From NCBI RefSeq assembly GCF_020509005.1, contig NC_063017.1:4650001-4714000 (forward strand): 64,000 nucleotides of DNA, written 5' to 3'. The notes under the pieces were generated by a model, which was not told the DNA's origin, ran no database searches, and saw only the letters and a program-made list of their open reading frames with translations. The stretch's first letter is position 1. Each line of letters opens with the position of its first letter. The position numbers were made by a program, and so were the translations under genes. This document shows positions 42,364-52,287 of this stretch, piece after piece. The DNA is from Fulvia fulva. Lineage: Eukaryota; Ascomycota; Dothideomycetes; Mycosphaerellales; Mycosphaerellaceae.

Positions 42364-44136
42364 TCACTTGTTTTGGTTGCCCTTCTTCTTTTTCTCCTTC
42401 TCGTTGAGTCTCGCCTGCTTGTTCTTTGCCTCCTGCGCCTCCTTTCTCATCTGTGCGTCATATGCGAGCTTCTTCCGCCTGCGCCCATCTTCCTTACGCT
42501 GAGTTGAAGTGCGATGATTGTCCCTTGCGCCTGAGGTTGTGTCTGTGTCGAGGCCCGGAATTAGAGAGACGCCAGGCTTATGCACTGCCTGCGGCGTAGT
42601 TCTTGACGTGGACGGGGGCTCAGAAGTGACAGGACCGTTTGCATGACGATCTTCGGCCTGATCAGCCGATGAAGCGACAGATATGGTACTCCTTGAGGCC
42701 TCATCAAAGTTACTCTGTGCAGATTGCCACTCTGTCTCGCTCTCATCGTCCTCTGGCGATTGTCTGCGTTCTGTATTGGCTTGACGCATGACCTGCGGAG
42801 CTTCACGATAGTCTTCGTGAGGACTGGTCTCCCTTTTTGCACTGTGTGGCCCTGGATGACCGCCATCAACACTCTCGTTCTCGAAGGAGCCAGCATTTGG
42901 CCTGTCAGCTGCGGGCTCGGCGACCTGCCGGTAGATCTGAGTGTCGTCCACCAACCCTGTAGGTGATGGTCTTTCATCTGGCGTTGGTCCTATACCACTC
43001 AGAGACATAGGTGTCGTGACTTGTTGAAGTTTATTGGCCAAGTCCAAAGCAATTCCAGTCACCAGGGGACTGGAGGAACGCGCTTGACCAATGGACTGTA
43101 GGCCATCTCCATTGACTTCGATACCGTCCACAGCTTGTCTGATCTTGTCGATTGTGGATGCAGCAATAAGAGATTCTTCTGCCTGAACCTCATTCATGTT
43201 TCCCGCGGGACTTGGTCGAGCCAAGTCCTGGCTTGTGAGTCCCGCATCCAGCAGTCGCTGGGACGGTGTCTGAGCTTTGAGATGCCTAAACTGCATGGCA
43301 TCCAGTTCGGTCTGTAGACGAGTGATGTTCGATTCCTCGTACGAAATCATAGTCCTATTGGTATAATGTAGCAACCGAGATTTGGCTTCAGCAATCAGTG
43401 TCGAGAATCCAGCGAACTCATCGGCACCCGGACTGTAGTTGGCGCCAACAGAGGTGGTTCTCGCTTCTTCATTCTTTTCGATGCCTCCAGATTCGACGGC
43501 TGTCTGATTGGCTGCGCTCGGTAATCCATTTCGAATTTCTTGCCTAGGACCTAGACCGCTCTGCGCAGGAGGTACGTAAACTCCACCAACAGTCGAAGAA
43601 GTCGGCACTGACCCAGTCTGGGGCCAAAGAGTTACATCAGCTACAGGCCGTTCAGTCGCATGGGAAGAGGAGGGGCCACCCGATGTTGACGAGCGAATTT
43701 CCCAGTCTTTGAGTCTATCATGCCAGCCATTCGATGATTTGCGCACCTCTACTCGGTCTCTAGTTTGTAGTACCGTGAGCTGCTCTCCGATGTGATTTCT
43801 CCGCTGCCTGACTTCGGTGAGTTCGCCGTTGATCTTGTCCACCAACGCGGCTTGTTGGGCACGCTGTTGGGGATCCATCCTTGCAGCTCCAGGCTTGAAA
43901 CGCTGTGATTCAAATGTGTGGCGCTGAAGGGTAGTCTTCTCTTCTTGCTCGCAGTCGAAAAGCTGTGTCATCAAAATTGCAAGCAGATCAGGCTCTGATC
44001 CTGCTGTGAGATCACGAACGGAGACTTGTTGCTCGTCATGATCGTCACCATCAACCACTGGTAATGTGTCTGTTGCGCTTTCCACTTCGCGAGGTTGTTT
44101 GGGCATGCCTGGATGGCGCTCTTTACTGTGCTGCAT
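42364..44136 (-). CDS. Hypothetical disordered protein with coiled coil and basic tail
   Basis: 590 residues from the ATG at 44136 (the frame also has a TTG six bases earlier). An early helical region (DPQQRAQQAALVDKINGEL, EVRQRRNHIGEQLTVLQTRD) is likely a coiled coil. The centre is low-complexity and rich in Ser, Thr, Pro, Gln and Glu, with another helix near SNITRLQTELDAMQFRHLKA. The last 50 residues are strongly basic (RRKKLAYDAQMRKEAQEAKN, KEKKKKGNQNK), suggesting nucleic-acid or nuclear association. I recognise no family. It is a long frame with consistent composition, so it is probably a true gene. Confidence 0.7.
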   Translation of the reverse strand: MQHSKERHPGMPKQPREVESATDTLPVVDGDDHDEQQVSVRDLTAGSEPDLLAILMTQLFDCEQEEKTTLQRHTFESQRFKPGAARMDPQQRAQQAALVDKINGELTEVRQRRNHIGEQLTVLQTRDRVEVRKSSNGWHDRLKDWEIRSSTSGGPSSSHATERPVADVTLWPQTGSVPTSSTVGGVYVPPAQSGLGPRQEIRNGLPSAANQTAVESGGIEKNEEARTTSVGANYSPGADEFAGFSTLIAEAKSRLLHYTNRTMISYEESNITRLQTELDAMQFRHLKAQTPSQRLLDAGLTSQDLARPSPAGNMNEVQAEESLIAASTIDKIRQAVDGIEVNGDGLQSIGQARSSSPLVTGIALDLANKLQQVTTPMSLSGIGPTPDERPSPTGLVDDTQIYRQVAEPAADRPNAGSFENESVDGGHPGPHSAKRETSPHEDYREAPQVMRQANTERRQSPEDDESETEWQSAQSNFDEASRSTISVASSADQAEDRHANGPVTSEPPSTSRTTPQAVHKPGVSLIPGLDTDTTSGARDNHRTSTQRKEDGRRRKKLAYDAQMRKEAQEAKNKQARLNEKEKKKKGNQNK

Positions 44137-45102
44137 GATCAATGTGGAGATTCAGGTAGGGTGATGCTCGGATAGATCCTTACTTATATACCCATACCAC
44201 GTCGAAGCAGGACTAGAAGGACTTGTTTATTTTCTGGCCATGTCAATAGCATAAGGGTTCTTCAAGAAGCGTCCATGCCATGTAGTAACAAGTGGAGCCT
44301 GCTAGATGAGGCTCGGTGTGGGCGATCACAGAGACGGTCCAGGTAGTAGCCGATGAGTCCAACAATGCAACGACTGTCTCGCCACCTTCCCTGGAATGTC
44401 ACTTTGGGGAATCTGCCACCAGTCTTGTGATTACCGCAATTATGGACCCAGCTTGGCTCCTAACACCTCTCAGCTCCAGTGGATAGGATCACCCAAGGTC
44501 ATCTCAGGGTCGGTTACAAGAGGCTGATCTCCAGCGGTCTTGTTTGTCGCGGGGCGTAGATAGCAGCAAAGACTAGCAAACGTACGGTAATGTTGTGCGC
44601 CTAGTAATAACTGGAAGCTATCCTCTGACATTACCACCATGCTTCTTCACGCAGGCAATGTCCTTCTATACAGCAGCGCCACTCGGTGTGTACAAATCGT
44701 ACTGGCCATTGCACTATGCAGATATACACAGTACCATGCCCACTTATACTGACCACCTTGCAAGTGGTGACTGATGGCAAGTTCTGTACGAGCGGACAGC
44801 CTACCTTCGAAACAGGACCATGCTCTTCGGATGCAGGTCGTCTGATCTCTCCAAACAGTCGCAGGCTGTTCTGCAATTTTGACGATGAGATGTTCCGCAA
44901 AAGCCGCCGGGCATGATCATTCACTGCGCATTGAGGTCAGTGTGGCCTTGGCAGTGGAGTTGATCCAGTTAGCGCGTCACGCTTGGAACTGCTCCCAAAA
45001 CTTTCTTAAGACATTTTTCGGAACGCTGCACCATCAATTTCTCTTCTTCCTACTACGAACGAGCAACAACATCCACAGCAGATTGCCGGCATAGAGTCCA
45101 AG
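44137..45102. other. Intergenic, no gene seen
   Basis: Nearly 1 kb of upstream sequence shared by the divergent hypothetical gene (minus) and the unnamed-family gene A (plus). Only short frames without domains. Confidence 0.45.
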
Positions 45103-45870
45103 ATGCCCAACACATACCCAATGCCCACACCCGAAGAGACTCAAGCGGCCGAGCGAGTCGCAGCCGAGAAGAGTCCTCGAGTCTCTCTGTCGACTGGTCC
45201 GTCTCTAGGAGAGGATCGGACCCAGCCTCGCATATATCCGATGGGTGAGGGCGTGAAGGCCACTACCAGCATCCAAGGTCTACTCGACGCCGCCGAAGCT
45301 GGAGGGTTCCCGCCGATCATCATAGCAATGCGTCCAGATGGTCTCCCAGCTCGCATGCTTGGCCAGAACGGCGCGGGTCTTTTGCCTTATGGGACTCATC
45401 TGAAGCAGGGCTATAATATTCCAAACATTGGTAAGCATCTCCTCTTTGCTGATGCTAGCCGACGACAATTTTGCGGCGACTGACAACTCGAAGAAGCATA
45501 CCAGGTCGGATACCTCGACGGAGGCGTTTTTAATGTCGAGTCGAGGCTACAGACCTGGGAGGGGAGAGCATTGCACTGTCAGAAGAGACCGCCCGGTACT
45601 TCTTCAAGACAGGTCCAGCCTCACCAGTGCGCACAGAAGGCTATGTCGACAAGCAGCTGCTGCGTGTCGCTAAACGCTTCAAGCACTACTCTATGCGCGG
45701 TGAGGACGTGGTCGTTGAGGCTGGCGGTTTCCTCGGTCGTGGCACGACACCATTTCCGTGCATGCGAGGTACGTGTGAGCTTTTTCTGTTATGATACGAT
45801 GCTCGTGCCTAATGATGCAGTAGCTGGTGCTGGATATCGCTTAGATACTCAGTCTACTGCCATATCATGA
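45103..45870 (+). pseudogene. Unnamed small family, copy A (frame break in exon 2)
   Basis: Exon 1 (45103-45430) encodes NTYPMPTPEETQAAERVAAE and later AAEAGGFPPIIIAMRPDGLP. A 66-bp intron (GTAAGC...GACTGACAAC...AAG, 45431-45496) leads to exon 2 beginning AYQVGYLDGGVFNV. This matches copy B at 62747-63880: AYPMPTQEERQAA, RAAEAEGFTPTVVVQRHGGI and FYQVARAP at the same junction. In exon 2 the frame must shift by one near a GGGG run around 45560 to regain ESIALSEETARYFF and PVRTEGYVDKQLLRV, which aligns with EVRTEGFYGLESLIAL of copy B. A last short exon (about 45823-45870) ends the frame. The C-terminal domain of copy B is missing. The frame break could be real or a sequence error. Function unknown; no signal peptide. 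Confidence 0.65.
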
Positions 45871-46367
45871 AGGTCAAGGTGGCGGGTTGGAAGGGGACAT
45901 GAGAAGAGCAATTGTGAAGCGTTACGTTCAAGTAGAAAAGCCTTCGCATGAGGCCACACTGCGGTGCCGCTGCTAAAGCCTCCCGCGTGTTCTTGAGACA
46001 TTCCACCTAGCAAAGATGATGCGCGCCATAGCCTTGTCGTAGCTTCAGGGAATACTGGAACAAAGCTCTCGCACATCTCGTCACCGTTTCGACTCGTAGC
46101 AACCGATATTCATGCGTCCCACAGGCAACGGTATTCACACTGTCGACCTTTCGGCGCCACACTTTCGTGTGATCCATGCTGTCGGCCTTCAGTGCCCATG
46201 ATCTCTACCAGCTAGACATCCTGTCCTCTCTCTTCGTCCTCTACCAACTGATATCCACCTCTCAAGAACGCCCATAACACGCACACCTGACAAACTTTGA
46301 CTTGACCACAGGTTACCCTCCACAAACCAGAATCTCACACCAACAACCCTCTACGCACCACACCACA

Positions 46368-46649
46368 ATGAGCCGCGTCCCACCCTTCCGCGGCGGTTCC
46401 AACTACCGAGGAGCCTACAGACACGGTAGTCTGCACGACCTCATAGTGGACCGGGAGTTCCACGGCGGGCTCTACAACCAATACGGTCCAAACTACCATG
46501 GCGTCCCATCAGCGCGTCTCGGGTATGGAGGCTCCTGGCAAGGTCGCGCGGGTCCGATCTTCTACCATGACATGCAAAGACACTGGATGGGTATGCAGAG
46601 GGGCAATGTCAGGAACTATGGATATCTGAATCCTGGAGGCTTTCGTTGA
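46368..46649 (+). CDS. Small Gly/Tyr/Arg-rich protein
   Basis: 93 residues from the ATG at 46368 (MSRVPPFRGGSNYRGAYRHG). The whole protein is rich in Gly, Tyr, Arg and His with repeated NYxG/YGxxxYxG-like units (NQYGPNYHGVPSARLGYGG, NVRNYGYLNPGGFR). The composition resembles low-complexity RNA-binding or condensate-forming tails, but no domain is present. An upstream pyrimidine-rich, CACAAC-containing leader fits a fungal 5' UTR. Moderately likely to be a real gene. Confidence 0.5.
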   Translation: MSRVPPFRGGSNYRGAYRHGSLHDLIVDREFHGGLYNQYGPNYHGVPSARLGYGGSWQGRAGPIFYHDMQRHWMGMQRGNVRNYGYLNPGGFR

Positions 46650-46829
46650 CAAGAGGGGAGACTTCTGGAACCAGGACCTTTTCTTTGGCCGTTGGTGCAG
46701 ATTCCATGTTGTAGGAATTCAAGACTGTGATGTTTAGGTAGCTTAGCACACCCAGAATTCGTTTATGCTTCGCCATACCACTTCACGTAGCCCATCTGCT
46801 GTGGCCCAACCCATGCTCAAAGGATGTCT

Positions 46830-47733
46830 TCACTCGTGATCATCCAGCAAATTGCCATCAGCTCCCTCATACTCCCTCTTCTGTCCGCAAATGTGCGTCC
46901 ACCACAGGTAAGCACCCGTGAACAATCCCCCACCAATAATATTTCCGAGCGTAATCGGCAGCAAACACTTCCAAAAGAAGCCACCAACGCTCAACGGAGC
47001 CCCAAGCATCATTCCAGTACTCGCAAGGTACCTGCCCACTATCAGCATCATCCACGATCCTCACACCACCTCCCAGTACTTACATATACTCCACCGTATG
47101 CGGAAACCTCGCCGTCGCCGAAATCATAAACGGAAAATGCAAGCAAACCGCCTTACTAATCCCATCCTGATTCTGCGTTCCCAAAAACATAGCAATAGTA
47201 ACAAGCCACCCACACCCAAAAGCCCTCAAAAAAATAATATGCCAAGACAAATCCACAATATCCTCAGTAATCTGCGTCACAATCGCACTCCTCCACGGAT
47301 CCTCACTAATCGCTTGCGTCGAATACGTGAACAACGCGCTAAACAGCAAAGCCCCTAGTAAATTCCCCACCCAGGACGTGACGACGCCGTAGATGTACTG
47401 GTGAGGGCGTCCTTTGCGTTCTAGCGCCGCCATGGTGAGCCACATCGGGTAGCCTGTGAAGAGCTCCGCGCCGATGGTGTAGGTTAGGACGATGCCGAAG
47501 GGGAATGCGAAGCCTTGGAGGAGACGTTGGATGCCGGGGTTGTTTTCTGAGGCGAAGCCGGCGAAGCCGGCGCGGACGAGGATGGAGAAGAGGCCGCCGG
47601 AGGAGAGACACATGGCACCGTAGAGGTTCTGGGTGAAGGTTACGACGAGGGGTTCGGCGAGGTGGGTTAGGCCGGTGCGGAGGACTGCTTGCGCTGCTTC
47701 GTGGGGTGGGAGGGTGCCGGTTGAGGGAGCCAT
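46830..47733 (-). CDS. Formate/nitrite (FNT) family transporter
   Basis: Exons 47084-47733 and 46830-47031, with a 52-bp intron (GTAAGT...GGATGATGCTGATAG...GGGCAG); the join gives HTVEYMYLASTGMMLG in frame, 283 residues. Start ATG at 47733. FNT features are visible: ALRTG-like N-terminal helix, SSGGLFSILV, NNPGIQRLLQGFAFPFGIVL with TYTIGAELFTG, a central SWVGNLLGALLF, and the C-terminal LGAPLSVGGFFWKCLLPITLGNIIGGG, typical of the last pore helix. FNT proteins conduct formate, nitrite, acetate or lactate across the plasma membrane. Six membrane helices are expected. The first exon has clearly switching C-rich/G-rich third positions. Confidence 0.88.
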
Positions 47734-48453
47734 CTTCTACGGAGTTTTTGATTGTGGTGTTCGCTTGGAGGCTGGACTTGGACTGTGGTGTTGCACCAGT
47801 ACATGTGATCTTTAGGAAGAGGAGTGCTGTTGTGTGAAAGAGGTGAGGTGGAGCAGGTACGTTTAAATGACATCACAAACCCGAAAGCTCCATGTTCGCG
47901 TGGCAGCAGGGATGCTGTAGCAGATATGAAGGCCGGTGGTCTACTTACAGAAGTGCTGTGTGAGATTATGAGGAATAGTTGGTGCGTGGCGGTGGCCATG
48001 ATGATAAAGTATCGACTCTTCGGAAAGGGAGCTGTAGTACTGATAAGCGCCTACCTTCTAAGGCCTGCCGGCAAGAAGCTCCGGCAACATCTTAATCTAT
48101 TGTAAGCAATGTCAACAAGACACAGCTACAAAGGCGTGCGTACTCTGTTGAGTACTAACGAACCCATTGGAGGACGTAACGATGCTAAATTGCCCAGGCA
48201 TGCAGGTATAGCAGCTCACCTGTTTTGTTATAGCAACACAGCTATATCCTGTGGCTATGTGATCTTGAAGGCCATTGTATTCATCGTAGCAAATCCTTCG
48301 CCACGGTATAGCTTGATGCAGACGCCAAACCGCAACCAATCCACACGGGAACAAGGCTGCATTAACCTGTCATATTAGTAGTCCGCTATGAAGGTCACGC
48401 TGCATATAGCACACGAGCACGTTGAGCATCTAGTGAGTCGTGCCTTGATGCGA
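47734..48453. other. Intergenic, no gene seen
   Basis: Upstream region of the FNT gene. Short frames only; no repeat or RNA gene recognised. Confidence 0.4.
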
Positions 48454-49269
48454 TTAGTACGACAATCTCGACTTGGGCTGCTTCTTCTGCGGGCAGTCCC
48501 TCATGAGATGGCCCTTATTGCCACAGGTATGACAAGTCATGTTGGCCGCATTTGGTGATGCTCGGGCACCTGATCAACCGCCTCCAGATGAGATACTTGT
48601 CACTTTGTTGAGCTTGACAGCTTTCTCTCGACGGTCTCGCGCCAGTCGTTGCGCTTCAGCAGTGTCCGCTGCCTTCTTCGCTTTGCGCTCAGCGCGGACA
48701 CGGTTTGCAGCTTCCTTCTTGCCTTGCGCAATCAGAGCCTTGACACCGGTCGGGTCATCTTCAATCTCCGCATCTTCCTCTTCCTCCTCTTCATCCTCCT
48801 CTGCTGCCGAATCTTCTGCGTCTGGATTGTTCTGCTTCTCGATCTTCTTGTTGAATTTGCCAAAACTTCTGCGGCCTGCAAGTGTAGGTCGTGTTGGCTG
48901 GTCGTCTTCGCCTTCCTCCTCGTCAGAATCTGTCTCTTGCGCGCGTCTTCCACTATCTAGCGCCGAGTATCCTGCAGACACAATGCGTAGGGGTGATTCA
49001 GTTTTTGTTGCCGGTGGTGCTTGGAAACTGAGATACCACTTCGTTTCGCCCTTGTTGTAGCCTTCGCGCTCGACCTCTCCCGCGCGCTTCTGATCCTCCA
49101 CCGGTGTTGATGGTGTGCTGAGTGCTGATCCGTTCGACAATCGCTGCTTCTTCGTGGGTCGCTCGTTGGGTGTGCTGGGCGTGGTCGGACTGCCGCCAGC
49201 TCGTTGCATGAATTTCATGCCAGCCAGGCGGCCAGACATGACCTTGGGCTGATTGTTGCGAGATGCCAT
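48454..49269 (-). CDS. MPP6-like protein; zinc knuckle separated by an in-frame TGA
   Basis: From the ATG at 49269 the frame reads SGRLAGMKFMQRAGGSPTTP, a hallmark of M-phase phosphoprotein 6/MPP6-type nuclear exosome cofactors (the LKFMQR motif), then RPTKKQRLSNGS, GETKWYLSFQAPP and a long acidic run, and stops at TGA (48574-48576) after 231 residues. The same frame continues without a break for 39 codons to TAA (48454-48456) and contains MTCHTCGNKGHLMRDCPQKK, a perfect CCHC zinc knuckle. Position and frame indicate the knuckle belongs to this protein, with a GGA-to-TGA type change cutting it off, or a readthrough extension. No intron of usable length spans the stop. MPP6 assists the nuclear exosome in rRNA and RNA surveillance. 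Confidence 0.72.
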
Positions 49270-49429
49270 GTTTGCGTATGTGCCAGGAGTACCTTCGTGA
49301 GATGGTGCGGCAGACTGCGCGTTCAGGAGAGTGTTGTTATCATTGAACAGAAAGCCGGCTTGTCAGAAGGAGACATGGGATGCGACCCTGCTCGGCTGCA
49401 ATTGGTCCGATGGACTGCCGCGCTAGCTA

Positions 49430-49588
49430 AGAGTTTGTTGCGCGTTGTGCACAGTCGCACGTCGTGCACACCTCCACTAAACTTAGGCCTACTCAATCAA
49501 GTATCGACTAATGTCACCTAGGCAACAGTTGACTTTCATTGGGCTGTGCACGACGTGCGACTGTGCACGACGACGCGCAACAAACTCT
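49430..49588. mobile_element. MITE with TA target duplication (Tc1/mariner-like)
   Basis: A 159-bp element with terminal inverted repeats of more than 40 bp. Both ends read AGAGTTTGTTGCGCG inward and continue as GTGCACAGTCGCACGTCG after a 4-bp gap in the left arm. It is flanked on each side by TA (49428-49429 and 49589-49590), the target duplication of Tc1/mariner elements. It contains no ORF, so it is non-autonomous. It lies about 160 bp upstream of the ATG of the MPP6-like gene and could form a strong hairpin in a transcript. I see no second copy in the window. Confidence 0.8.
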
Positions 49589-49590
49589 TA

Positions 49591-50697
49591 AAGTGACCAA
49601 AGTGAATTACAGATCTTGCGTTCTAACCACTTCGTCCGTTTTCTCCTTCGTCTTCTAATTGTACGTCAACACCATCTCAACATCTATGACACTTGTGCGT
49701 CTTGGGGCCTCCGTAACACATCCTATCAATACTGCATACCCAGTTGATCTGCCCCCTCCGCTAGCTTGCCACTACTCAACCCTCCTAGTCCATTCCACGT
49801 CTCCGGTCCAGCACCAGCCGTGCGAATACTACCTTCTCCAGCAGTCCTGACAGCATGGACATCCGGGGGTGCTCCTCCTGTCATCTGAGATGTCTCCTGA
49901 TTCCGATGCCAAAGCTTGATTACAGTACTGATCTCCGCTCACTGGGCTCAAGGACGTCTACGAAGCGACTGGGGTCGTCTCATCAAGCTCGCACTCGTAA
50001 ACAATCGACTTGACAAGTTGACACTCTCTCCTTGCATGCCTTGCTGTGTGACGTTTCTAGGCCAGCGTATGCTGTCCAAGTATGTGCAGTTTTCTTTGTC
50101 TGAAATCCTGCATACAGTCGAATTGCACACCAAGCAACAGGAGAGAGGCATCGATCACGGCTGTCATACTATCATTTGTGGAGACACGATACGACACCGA
50201 CATGATTGAGCGTGTCACGCGAAAGCGCGCTTTCGCGAAAAGAGTGCAAGTCTGGTAGCCCGATCGTAGCCGGCTGATGCTTCCGAGCCATTTTCACAGC
50301 CTTGCAGACTAGAACTGCTTCCATCGCAGTTTAACCGAATGGTCGTTCCAAATCAGTACGAAGTCGGGTTTGGAGACGAAAATGTGAAGCTGATGGATAC
50401 AGGTATGCAGGTAAATCTGTTCTGCCCACATGATGGCTCTGGAGTGACTTTGCATCGGATCATAGTGATTATCTTGATCGTTGACCTGAGGGACCATAGT
50501 AGCAGGTACTAGTATGGGCTCCCACACTGATGATATGTACGATTGTTCGACACATCGCTTGACACAGCTACAGTGGCTGCGAGACCCCTAAGATCTCTCA
50601 AGGCGCCGCGTAGAAGGTAGAACTGACCGCTGTTTGTGGCCGTTTCGAACTGAGTACGAGCACTGCCCCAACAGACTATTCTTATATAATCAATGTG
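49591..50697. other. Intergenic, no gene seen, contains a perfect palindrome
   Basis: About 1.1 kb without domain-bearing frames. It contains a perfect 20-bp palindrome (50218-50237). The region borders transposon relics. Confidence 0.4.
50218..50237. repeat. Perfect 20-bp palindrome
   Basis: CGCGAAAGCGCGCTTTCGCG reads identically on both strands. It could be a hairpin or a binding site of a dimeric factor; nothing else in the surroundings explains it. Confidence 0.85.
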
Positions 50698-51486
50698 TCA
50701 GACAGCTGCAGGGGTGGGATCTCGAGATCTGAACTGCTCTCGCGATTCTTAAACAGTAAGAACGAGTCGGAAGCGCCTAAGACTTACGTATTACGTAAGC
50801 AGCTAATTCTTCGAAAGCAGACGTATTAGCAGACGTATTAGCAGTAGCGATTTAGGCTTTTACAGTATAGCCTCTTCGTGCAGCGGAGTCACATTCGCTT
50901 TTAGTGCCCGCTGCCACCGACGCCGGCTGATTAGCTAAGATCCTGGGTTTCGCTAGGATATTCGGGCGAGGAATGTGACTCCGCTGCACGAAGACGCTGT
51001 ACTGCAAGAACTGTTTCCAGACGTTAGGAGATCCAGCGCAGGTGTCCCTGGACTCTAAAAAATGTGCTGTTGGCGGTTGTGAACCTCCAAGAGTAAGCGC
51101 AGCGGTGTGGAGCTCTATTGACTAGCCCGGCCTTCGAGGAGGGCGTGAAATACACGCCCGACTTACTACCCGAGTTTAGCCAACAGTATACTCTACGACA
51201 TACTAGCATAGTCTTGAATACGAGTTCGTCAACAGGCATAGCTCGCTAGGTTACGTGTTTCCAGCAACTTGAATTAGTCATCCCCAAACTTGAATTTGAC
51301 CAATAAGAGCGCGGCTTAGCGCTCGTCTTGGGCTGGTAATAGAGCTCCACTCCCTCCTCGCTGACGCCACTACCTACGCTCGAGTGTTCGCAAGCTCACA
51401 CGTCGCTACGGTGTGGCTAGCGCTCGTCGGTCGCTACGCTCAATAAAATTCCACCGCCTCGCACCCCTGTAGAACTAGCTGTCTCA
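50698..51486. mobile_element. Degenerate transposon relic with nested fold-back repeat
   Basis: Within this stretch, 50863-51004 is a 142-bp fold-back element with 34-bp inverted ends (left CAGTATAGCCTCTTCGTGCA, continuing to CACATTC; right end the near-perfect complement). Outside it, the end sequences TCAGACAGCTGCAGGGGTGG (50698) and the complement of GCACCCCTGT...AGCTGTCTCA (51461-51486) form a looser inverted pair, suggesting a larger relic. Just before the fold-back a 12-bp unit (GCAGACGTATTA) is repeated twice. No transposase frame is recognisable; one frame (51024-51239, minus) may be a remnant. The class is unknown. Confidence 0.5.
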
Positions 51487-51722
51487 CCATTTGATTATTT
51501 AAGAATGAAGGGACGTCAGACTTCACAACCTTGATGCTGAGCATCGGTCAATCGTCGCGCTCGTTATAGTATCGTATCCAGATGGTTCTCGAGCTACAGC
51601 GCGCGGTCAAAAGCACACGAGCTCGCACTCACACCTCCTCAAAATCTCACGCGCACTACCACACTCTCAAGCTACCAACCGTCGTTAGACTCCGATCCCT
51701 TCCACACAGCACGACTAGCAAT

Positions 51723-51970
51723 ATGCGCTTCGTGACTATCATCACTGCCATGATCGGCTTCATCGGCTTCACCGTCGCGGGTACGTTCTCTTCAAGACCT
51801 TTGCGAGATCATGTGCTGATGGTCAACTCTCTCCAGAGCTGGGCTGTGACTCCCAATACTGCCCATGTCGAACAGCTTGCAACGGCGATGAGGCATGCCG
51901 GACTTCGTGTTACAATGGGCACTGCGCGAATACTTTTGGCTCTGGCACGGGAGGAGTTCCCTCGTGCTAG
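51723..51970 (+). CDS. Small secreted cysteine-rich protein (effector-like)
   Basis: Exon 1 (51723-51780) encodes a signal peptide (MRFVTIITAMIGFIGFTVA); a 56-bp intron (GTACGT...TGCTGATGG...CTCCAG, 51781-51836) joins exon 2 (51837-51970) in frame. The spliced product is 63 residues; the mature part has eight cysteines in about 44 residues, arranged C-x4-C-x-C-x3-C-x5-C-x3-C-x4-C with one more C-terminal cysteine (for example GCDSQYCPC, CRTSCYNGHC). The stop is TAG. Read without splicing the region gives only meaningless frames, so this gene is easily missed. Effector or antimicrobial-type peptide is inferred from size, secretion and cysteines. It lies 310 bp from the hAT element and near other transposon relics, a typical setting for fungal effector genes. 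Confidence 0.75.
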
Positions 51971-52287
51971 AGGGTGGGCGGAATAAGAGGCTTTGAAGAC
52001 CGGCTGCGAAGGACGGGAAATGGAGGAGTGAGCCGGATCGTGGCGAGATATGAGTCGCTGCCTATGCTGGGATCCGTTGGTGTACTGGCATCTAGGTATT
52101 GTCCAGAATAACTTATGAGAAGATGGACCCTGCCGCGAATCGGGCAATTCATGAGACGTCCCTCTCCCTTTCAGAGTCATACGACGCCTTCGGGCATGTG
52201 ATGTGGAGTGAATACGCCGCAGGCACTTCGAGTCCGTGCTTCATTGTTTCCAGTCGCACAAAGAGTTCCAAACCGACTCCATCATTC

